DNA of 8,619 bases from an uncultured Pseudorhodobacter sp. (lineage in GTDB: Bacteria > Pseudomonadota > Alphaproteobacteria > Rhodobacterales > Rhodobacteraceae): assembly GCA_945952425.1 (NCBI GenBank), contig CAMFIX010000109.1, forward strand, positions 1 to 8,619. The letters run 5' to 3'. A program made the position numbers and the translations under genes. Shown here piece by piece: positions 1 to 4,913 of this stretch (its first letter is position 1; each line of letters starts with the position of its first letter). The notes under the pieces are model-generated. The model ran no database searches and had not been told where the DNA came from. It saw only the letters and a list, made by a program, of their open reading frames with translations.

Positions 1-50
1 GGGGGCGAAAGGGCTTTAAGCAGGGGAAAAGGATTGCAAGGGGTTGGCCT

Positions 51-785
51 ATGACGCGCTTCGTTTTGTTCTCGCATGGGCGGGCCGGCACGAATTTCGT
101 GATGAACAACCTGCGCGCCCATCCGGACGTGCGCGCCTTCATGGAGCCCTTCCACAACGAGCCCGGCGCCCGCGCCCCGGTCGATGGCCAAAGGTGGGAG
201 ACGGGCCAAAGCTCGGCTGCCTTTGCGCGGGATGTGATCTGGACGGGGCAAAAGCCGGTCGAGGGGTTCAAGCTGTTTTACTTCCACGCCCGGCAAGACC
301 TGGTTTCGGCCGACATCTGGACTGCGCTGCGTGCGGACCACGATGTGAAGCTGATCTTCGTCAACCGGCGGAATTTGCTGATGAAACACCTCAGCGACCT
401 GCGCGCCCAGGCCTCGGGCGTCTGGCATCCGACGACCAAGGATTACAAGGAAAAGCAGTATAACCAGGTGGTGGAGCTGCAGGTCGATGTCACGCTTTTG
501 AACCGGGTGATGGTCGATCTGTATTGCGGCTATCACCGGGTGGCCGACATTTTCGCGGGCCACCAGGCCTTGCACCTGTTTTACGAGGATTTCGCTGCCG
601 ATGGCCCGGGGAATTTCGGCCGCATCCAGGATTTCCTGGGGCTGGAGCGCAAGATCAGCGGCGACGGCTTCCGCGCCGACACGCTGACGCCCGCGACCAC
701 GCGGATCAAGAACGCCCCGGCGGTGCGGAATTTCCTGGCGAAATCGGTGTTTGCCGATTTCCTGGCCGACTGCCCGCTGCTTTAA
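51..785 (+). CDS. sulfotransferase family protein
   Basis: A 244-residue protein resembling PAPS-dependent sulfotransferases, which move sulfate from 3'-phosphoadenosine 5'-phosphosulfate to a sugar, lipid or other acceptor in the cytoplasm. The N-terminus has a beta strand followed by a P-loop-like 5'-phosphosulfate loop, SHGRAGTN at residues 8-15, in place of the classical PKSGTT. A conserved-looking MEPFHNE segment follows at 31-37. A hydrophobic strand leading into VNRRNLLMKHLSDLRA at 101-119 fits the 3'-phosphate binding region (Arg/Asn around 106-108, Ser115). FYEDFAADG (177-185) and FLGLE (195-199) match the late region of sulfotransferases. There is no signal peptide or membrane segment. 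The chosen ATG lies directly before the first strand and follows an AAGGGG ribosome site at 38-43. The acceptor cannot be told from sequence; a surface polysaccharide or Nod-factor-like glycan is possible. Its TAA overlaps the stop of the convergent amidase gene. The family call is fairly sure, the substrate unknown. Confidence 0.8.
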   Translation: MTRFVLFSHGRAGTNFVMNNLRAHPDVRAFMEPFHNEPGARAPVDGQRWETGQSSAAFARDVIWTGQKPVEGFKLFYFHARQDLVSADIWTALRADHDVKLIFVNRRNLLMKHLSDLRAQASGVWHPTTKDYKEKQYNQVVELQVDVTLLNRVMVDLYCGYHRVADIFAGHQALHLFYEDFAADGPGNFGRIQDFLGLERKISGDGFRADTLTPATTRIKNAPAVRNFLAKSVFADFLADCPLL

Positions 786-2113
786 CGCAGCGCCGCCTCG
801 GCGGCGAGGCCCGCGCGCAACAGCCGCCATTCGGCTCCGGGCGCGGCCATCAGCGAGATGCCGCAAGAGGGCTCCGAGGTCGGCAGCGTCAGCACGCACA
901 GGTCCATCAGGTTGCCGATCCGCGTGTTGCGCAGCGCAAGCAGGTTTTCGGTGACGTAATAGGCGTCGTCCGTCATCAGCCGGGCGGCGTTGGGCGGCAG
1001 GATCGGCGCGGTCGGGATCAGGATCGCGTCATAGCCCGCCGTCGCCGCGGCATAGGCGGCGCGCAGCTGCCGCAGCCGCCGCCAGGCCGCGATATGATCG
1101 GCGGCCTTGGTCAGCCCCCCGGTGCGGAAACGGTCCAGGATGCGCGGGAACATCAGCTCGGGCGCGGCCTCGATCGTGGAGGCCCAGATCGCGTAAGCCT
1201 CTGGCGCGACAAGGGTTCCGGCGAGGCTCAGCGCCTCGGCGACCTCGGGGAGGGCCAGGCGCGAGACCTGCGCCCCGGCCCGCGCCAGCCGCGCCAGGGC
1301 GTCGTCGAACCCCTTGGCCGGCGCCGCGCGCAGATCGTCCAGCGCCACCGTCTCCAGCACCGCCAGCCGCAGGCCCGACAGCGCCAGCGGCACCAGGTCG
1401 GGCGCCTTCTCGCCGCCCAGGGCCGACAGGATCAGCGCGCAATCCTCGACCGTATGGGCCAGCGGCCCCACCGTGTCGAAGCTCTCGCACAGGGGCACCG
1501 CGCCCTCGGTCGATAGCCGCCCGTGCGAGGTCTTTAGACCCACCAGGTCGTTCCACGCCGCCGGGATGCGCACCGAGCCCCCGGTGTCCGACCCCACCGC
1601 CGCCGGGGCGATCCCATAGGCGACCGAGGCCGCCGCGCCGGAGGACGAGCCCCCCGGCACCGCATGCGTGTCGTTGATGCAGGGCGGCGTTGCGGTCACC
1701 GGGTTCAAGCCCAGCCCCGAAAAGGCCAGCTCCGACATATGCGTCTTGCCAAGGCAGACCGAGCCCATCAGCGTCGCATTCTGCAAAACCCCGGCATCCC
1801 GCAGGGGCACCCGGTTTCGCAACAGCGCCGAGCCCGCCTCGGTCGCCACCCCCGCCGTGTCGAACAGGTCTTTCCACGACAAGGGCACCCCGTCCAACGG
1901 ATGCCGCCGCAGCCCCGCCTTGGCGCGGGAATGCGCGGCCATCGCCTCGGCCCGCGCGCGGTTGGCCGTCGTGCGGGCATAGATCCGGTCGCGATGGGGA
2001 TGGGTCTCGATGGCCTGCAGGAAATATTCCACCAGCTCCACCGGGTTGACCTTGCCCGCCCCGATGGCCCGGCCGAGATCGGCCGCCGTCATATGCGACC
2101 AGGTTCCGGTCAT
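782..2113 (-). CDS. amidase signature (AS) family hydrolase
   Basis: A 443-residue cytoplasmic serine hydrolase of the amidase signature family, which cleaves carboxylic amides to acid plus ammonia or amine. The full Lys-cisSer-Ser triad is visible: Lys81 in PLSWKDLFD, Ser156 in the Gly/Ser-rich PGGSSSGAAAS, and the nucleophile Ser180 in GSDTGGSVRIP. The spacing of 75 and 24 residues equals that of fatty acid amide hydrolase (142/217/241). The C-terminal part (SEPSCGISLMAAPGAEWRLL) is the usual end, so the protein is complete. I start it at the ATG at 2113 because an AGGA (GGAAAGGA on the minus strand, 2120-2127) lies six bases upstream and the protein then opens with the usual Thr-Ala-Asp-Leu helix. 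The frame stays open to another ATG at 2158, but that extension only translates an inverted repeat. It is last in the minus-strand cluster, 73 bp after the FAD dehydrogenase. The substrate is unknown; GatA is unlikely, as no gatB or gatC is nearby. Confidence 0.9.
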   Translation of the reverse strand: MTGTWSHMTAADLGRAIGAGKVNPVELVEYFLQAIETHPHRDRIYARTTANRARAEAMAAHSRAKAGLRRHPLDGVPLSWKDLFDTAGVATEAGSALLRNRVPLRDAGVLQNATLMGSVCLGKTHMSELAFSGLGLNPVTATPPCINDTHAVPGGSSSGAAASVAYGIAPAAVGSDTGGSVRIPAAWNDLVGLKTSHGRLSTEGAVPLCESFDTVGPLAHTVEDCALILSALGGEKAPDLVPLALSGLRLAVLETVALDDLRAAPAKGFDDALARLARAGAQVSRLALPEVAEALSLAGTLVAPEAYAIWASTIEAAPELMFPRILDRFRTGGLTKAADHIAAWRRLRQLRAAYAAATAGYDAILIPTAPILPPNAARLMTDDAYYVTENLLALRNTRIGNLMDLCVLTLPTSEPSCGISLMAAPGAEWRLLRAGLAAEAALR

Positions 2114-2119
2114 GCGATG

Positions 2120-2127
2120 TCCTTTCC
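2120..2127 (-). promoter_or_regulatory. ribosome binding site of the amidase gene
   Basis: On the minus strand this reads GGAAAGGA and ends six bases before the ATG at 2113. It decides the start in favour of 2113 rather than the in-frame ATG at 2158, which lies in a palindrome without a purine-rich leader. Confidence 0.75.
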
Positions 2128-2133
2128 GCAGCG

Positions 2134-2154
2134 CGAATTTTCGCAGAAAATTCG
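2134..2154. repeat. AT-rich dyad 1 (9-3-9 palindrome)
   Basis: The core GAATTTTCGCAGAAAATTC at 2135-2153 is a perfect inverted repeat of 8-bp arms around GCA. It is extended to 9 bp by C2134 and G2154. It is strikingly AT-rich in a GC-rich region and lies in the gap between the dehydrogenase stop and the amidase start. It could be an operator, or an RNA hairpin affecting expression of the amidase. It lacks the GC stem and U-tract of an intrinsic terminator. Confidence 0.85.
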
Positions 2155-2160
2155 GCATCT

Positions 2161-2181
2161 CGATTTTTCGGCGAAAAATCG
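2161..2181. repeat. AT-rich dyad 2 (9-3-9 palindrome)
   Basis: The core GATTTTTCGGCGAAAAATC at 2162-2180 is a perfect inverted repeat of 8-bp arms around GGC. It is extended to 9 bp by C2161 and G2181. It has the same 19-bp architecture as dyad 1, with centres 27 bp apart, and lies five bases beyond the stop codon of the dehydrogenase gene. Whether it acts as DNA (protein site) or RNA (hairpin) is not resolvable here. Confidence 0.85.
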
Positions 2182-2186
2182 GGCGC

Positions 2187-3590
2187 TCATTCCGGGATCA
2201 CCTTGCCGGGGTTCATCAACCCCTTGGGGTCCAGCGCGGATTTCACCGCCCGCATGATCTCCAGCGCCACCGGGTCTTTCCGCCGTTGCATCGAGGCGAG
2301 TTTCGACAGCCCCACCCCATGCTCGGCCGAGAAGCTGCCGCCCAGATCCTGCACCACATCCTCCACCGCCTCGATCACCTGGTCGTAAAGCCCCTCGCGC
2401 GAGGGGTAGACGGTGAAATGCAGGTTGCCGTCGCCCAAATGCGCCACCGTGATCGTCTCGAACCCCGGGTCGAGCGCGGGCAGTCGCGCCTCGATCCGGG
2501 TGAAGAACTCGGCCACCGATTGCAGGGGCAGCGAGATATCCGTGTCGATCGTGGGCTGGCGCGAGTTCATCACCTCGGCCGCCAGCTCGCGCCGCTTCCA
2601 CATGGCCAGGCGCTGCGCATCCGAACTGGCGATCTCGGCATCCAGCACGGTGCCCGCCTCCATCTTCCCGACCAGGGTGTCTTCCAGCAGGGCCTGCAGG
2701 GGGACGCGGCCATCCTCGCCCGCCTCGCAGTCGCGCGGCGCGGTCGAGGCGACTTCCATCAGGATATTGACCTCGTGCAGCACGGGGAAGGGCTGGCGGA
2801 TGTCGGGGCGATAGGCTTGCAGCCGCTCCATATAAGTGCGGGGCATGAATTCGAAGGCCTCGACCAGGCCGCCGGTCGCCTCTTGCAGGCGGTTCAAGAG
2901 CGCCAGGGCGGCGGGCAGGTCGGTGACGGCGGCCCAGGCGGTGGCATAGGCGCGGGGCTTCGGCACCAGGCGCATCGTGGCCGCCGTGATGACGCCCAGC
3001 GTCCCCTCCGCCCCGATGAACATCTGCCGCAGGTCATAGCCCGCGTTGTTCTTGTGCAGCTCGCTCATCAGGTTCAGCACGCGGCCATCGGCCAGCACGA
3101 CCTCCAGCCCGAGGCAAAGCCCCCGGGTCGAGCCATAGCGCAGAACGTTCGAGCCCCCGGCATTGGTCGACAGCACCCCCCCGATCATGGCCGAGCCCCG
3201 GGCGCCGAACCACAGCGGAAAGTAAAGCCCCTCCGCCTCGGCCGCGTCGTGCAGCGTCTGCAGGATCACCCCGGCCTCGACCACGGCCACCCGGGCCTCG
3301 GGGCGGATGGCGCGGATGCGGTTCAGCCGCTCCACCGTCAGGAACAGCCCGCCCTCGGTCATCGCCCCGCCCACGATCCCGGTCAGGCCTGAGACCGGAA
3401 CGACCGGCACCCCATGGGTCGAGGCAAGCCGCAGGACGGCGGCGACCTCCTCGGTGCTGCCCGGCCGGGCTACGGCGCAGGGGTTCGGGTGGTAATGCCC
3501 CGACCAGTCATGGGTGTATTTCGCAATCCCTTCCCCGGTCACGACATTTTCAGGGCCGAGCAGGGCGCTCAGGTCGGCAATCAGGGTCAT
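2187..3590 (-). CDS. FAD-linked D-2-hydroxyacid dehydrogenase (GlcD/DLD family)
   Basis: A 467-residue flavoprotein that should oxidise a D-2-hydroxyacid (D-lactate, glycolate or D-2-hydroxyglutarate are candidates) to the 2-oxoacid, passing electrons to quinone, cytochrome or flavoprotein acceptors. The N-terminal FAD-binding (PCMH-type) half shows ARPGSTEEVAAVLRLA (41-56), a pyrophosphate loop PVSGLTGIVGGA (65-76), GGVLSTNAGG (137-146), RYGSTRG (151-157) and GAEGTLGVIT (193-202). The C-terminal half has the metal/substrate motif HLGDGNLHF (384-392), AEHGVGLSK (422-430) and the closing DPKGLMNPGK (454-463). All hallmark motifs are present and length is normal for the family. The ATG overlaps the tesA stop as ATGA, with no clear Shine-Dalgarno upstream, so translation is probably coupled to tesA. 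The frame continues upstream to 4850, but that part is antisense to other genes and not real. The pyrophosphate loop has Leu where relatives usually carry Asn or Gly. Exact substrate is not determined. Confidence 0.9.
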   Translation of the reverse strand: MTLIADLSALLGPENVVTGEGIAKYTHDWSGHYHPNPCAVARPGSTEEVAAVLRLASTHGVPVVPVSGLTGIVGGAMTEGGLFLTVERLNRIRAIRPEARVAVVEAGVILQTLHDAAEAEGLYFPLWFGARGSAMIGGVLSTNAGGSNVLRYGSTRGLCLGLEVVLADGRVLNLMSELHKNNAGYDLRQMFIGAEGTLGVITAATMRLVPKPRAYATAWAAVTDLPAALALLNRLQEATGGLVEAFEFMPRTYMERLQAYRPDIRQPFPVLHEVNILMEVASTAPRDCEAGEDGRVPLQALLEDTLVGKMEAGTVLDAEIASSDAQRLAMWKRRELAAEVMNSRQPTIDTDISLPLQSVAEFFTRIEARLPALDPGFETITVAHLGDGNLHFTVYPSREGLYDQVIEAVEDVVQDLGGSFSAEHGVGLSKLASMQRRKDPVALEIMRAVKSALDPKGLMNPGKVIPE

Positions 3591-4252
3591 TGTATCGTGT
3601 CCAGCAGCTTCAACACATCGGGGCCGAGCCCGTCGACGACCTTTGTGACGCCCAAGGCGTTCGGGTGCAAGCCGTCCGGCTGCAGGAAGGGCTGCAGGCG
3701 GGCGGGGTCGGGCGGGTTGCCCAGGAGCGGCGCGTAAAACCCCGGGTTCAGCAGAACGTGATGGGTCGCGGCAAGCTCGGGATAGATCGCATCGAAGGCC
3801 TTCTGGTAATCGGGCCCGAGGTTCGCCGGCGCCTGCATGGCGACCAGCAGCACGGGGATGTGCTTGGCCTCCGCCCCTTTCAGGATCGCCTCCAGGTTGG
3901 CGCGGGTCTGCTCGGGCGGCAGGCCGCGCAGCATGTCGTTGGCGCCGAGCGCGACGATCAGCCCCTTGACCTCGGGCGCCAGCGTCCAGTCCAGCCGCGA
4001 CAGCCCCCCCGCCGTCGTATCCCCCGAGACCCCGGCGTTCTGCACCGTCACATCCCGCCCCTGCGCCACCAGCCAGGCCTGCAAGACCGGCACCAGCCCT
4101 TCCTCCGGCGGCAGGCCATAGCCTGCGGTCAGGCTGTCTCCCAAAGCCGCGATCGTCGTCCCGGCCTGCACCGGCGCCGTCAGAAGTAACGCAAGCGTGA
4201 GGTTGCGGATCAGGGCAAGCGGCCCATATGGAAAGGAAAAGAGGTGGGGCAT
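3587..4252 (-). CDS. tesA: secreted GDSL/SGNH esterase, TesA-type arylesterase/lysophospholipase
   Basis: A 221-residue precursor of a periplasmic SGNH hydrolase, which cleaves esters and thioesters (arylesters, acyl-CoA-like thioesters, lysophospholipids in the E. coli enzyme). Residues 1-30 form a signal peptide: Arg16, a Leu/Ala-rich core at 18-25, and a likely cleavage after APVQA at residue 30. The four SGNH blocks follow: GDSLTAGYG at 38-46 with nucleophile Ser40, NAGVSGDTT with Gly74, GAND with Asn105, and DGLHPN at 193-198 with Asp193 and His196. No alternative ATG, GTG or TTG exists between the ATG at 4252 and the signal core, so this start is preferred although its leader is poor. 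That start overlaps the divergent ABC gene start. The divergent order with an ABC ATPase and FtsX-type permease is that of E. coli tesA-ybbA-ybbP, which supports the name. The gene is first in the minus-strand cluster and overlaps the dehydrogenase gene by four bases. Confidence 0.9.
   Translation of the reverse strand: MPHLFSFPYGPLALIRNLTLALLLTAPVQAGTTIAALGDSLTAGYGLPPEEGLVPVLQAWLVAQGRDVTVQNAGVSGDTTAGGLSRLDWTLAPEVKGLIVALGANDMLRGLPPEQTRANLEAILKGAEAKHIPVLLVAMQAPANLGPDYQKAFDAIYPELAATHHVLLNPGFYAPLLGNPPDPARLQPFLQPDGLHPNALGVTKVVDGLGPDVLKLLDTIQ
4241..4244 (+). promoter_or_regulatory. ribosome binding site of the ABC ATPase gene
   Basis: GAGG six bases before the ATG at 4251. It lies inside the first codons of the divergent esterase gene and selects 4251 over a GTG at 4197 in the same frame. 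Confidence 0.7.
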
Positions 4253-4913
4253 GGATATTCTGACGCTGAAGGGGGTGGGGCTGACCCTGCAGGGCAATGC
4301 GGGGCCGGTCGAAATCCTGCGAGGGATCGACCTGAACGTCAAGGCAGGAGAGAGCCTGGCGCTGATCGGCCCCTCGGGCTCGGGCAAGTCCTCGCTTCTG
4401 ATGCTGATGGCGGGGCTGGAACGCGCCAGCACCGGGACGGTCTCGGCCCTGGGGCAAGACCTCGGCGCGATGGATGAGGACGGGCTGGCGCGCTTTCGGC
4501 GCGGGCGGATGGGGGTGGTCTTCCAGTCCTTCCACCTGATCCCGACGATGACCGCCCTGGAAAACGTCGCCGTGCCCCTGGAGATCGCGGGCGAGGCGCG
4601 GGCGGCCGAGCGGGCTGCCGAAGAGCTGGCCGCCGTGGGGCTTGTCGCCCGGACGGGGCATTACCCGGCGCAGATGTCGGGGGGCGAGCAGCAGCGCGTC
4701 GCGCTGGCCCGGGCCTCCGCGGGGCGGCCGAAGCTGCTTTTGGCCGACGAGCCCACCGGCAACCTGGATCAAGCCAATGGGGCGGCGATCATGGACCTGC
4801 TGTTCGGCCTGCGCGACCGGCATGGGGCGACGCTGGTCATGGTGACCCATGCGGCGGAATTGGCCGCGCGCTGCGACCGGGTGGTGCGCATGGCCGACGG
4901 GAGGCTCGCATGA
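4251..4913 (+). CDS. ybbA: ABC transporter ATP-binding protein, YbbA/LolD/MacB-like
   Basis: A 220-residue ATPase subunit that powers a membrane exporter of the LolCDE/MacB/YbbAP class from the cytoplasmic face. All catalytic elements are intact: Walker A GPSGSGKS at 40-47, Q-loop Gln92 in VVFQSFHLIPTMTALENV, ABC signature MSGGEQQRVALARA at 142-155, Walker B LLLADEP at 162-168, D-loop NLD at 171-173, and H-loop His200 in MVTH. The FQSFHLIPTMTALENV stretch is typical of this exporter subfamily. Length is normal. The start is fixed by a GAGG site at 4241-4244. Its stop overlaps the permease start as ATGA, so the two are cotranslated. The gene is divergent from tesA with overlapping start codons, so any promoter must lie within the first part of the esterase coding sequence. 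The substrate is unknown; the esterase neighbour suggests lipid or envelope-related compounds, as proposed for YbbAP. Confidence 0.92.
   Translation: MDILTLKGVGLTLQGNAGPVEILRGIDLNVKAGESLALIGPSGSGKSSLLMLMAGLERASTGTVSALGQDLGAMDEDGLARFRRGRMGVVFQSFHLIPTMTALENVAVPLEIAGEARAAERAAEELAAVGLVARTGHYPAQMSGGEQQRVALARASAGRPKLLLADEPTGNLDQANGAAIMDLLFGLRDRHGATLVMVTHAAELAARCDRVVRMADGRLA

Noticed and set aside
89..101. Perfect 6-1-6 palindrome CACGAATTTCGTG
   Set aside because: It lies within the P-loop codons of the sulfotransferase and is explained by the encoded Gly-Thr-Asn-Phe-Val; no regulatory context.
524..1516. 330-codon plus-strand frame spanning the sulfotransferase 3' end and amidase antisense strand
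   Set aside because: It crosses two well-supported genes in the wrong frame, and its Arg/Gln/Gly-rich translation has no recognisable motif.
2114..2158. Amidase start at the ATG at 2158
   Set aside because: The extra 15 residues translate dyad 1, there is no ribosome site before it, and the ATG at 2113 has a good one.
2134..2181. Tandem dyads as an intrinsic terminator
   Set aside because: The stems are A/U-rich with no following U-tract on either strand, so they do not fit the rho-independent model.
2010..3392. 460-codon plus-strand frame opposite the dehydrogenase and amidase
   Set aside because: It is antisense to complete enzyme domains; its His/Arg/Gln-rich translation is typical of a shadow frame.
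3591..4850. Upstream in-frame extension of the FAD dehydrogenase to 4850
   Set aside because: The extra 420 codons run antisense to or out of frame with the esterase and ABC ATPase, and the family's N-terminus fits the ATG at 3590.
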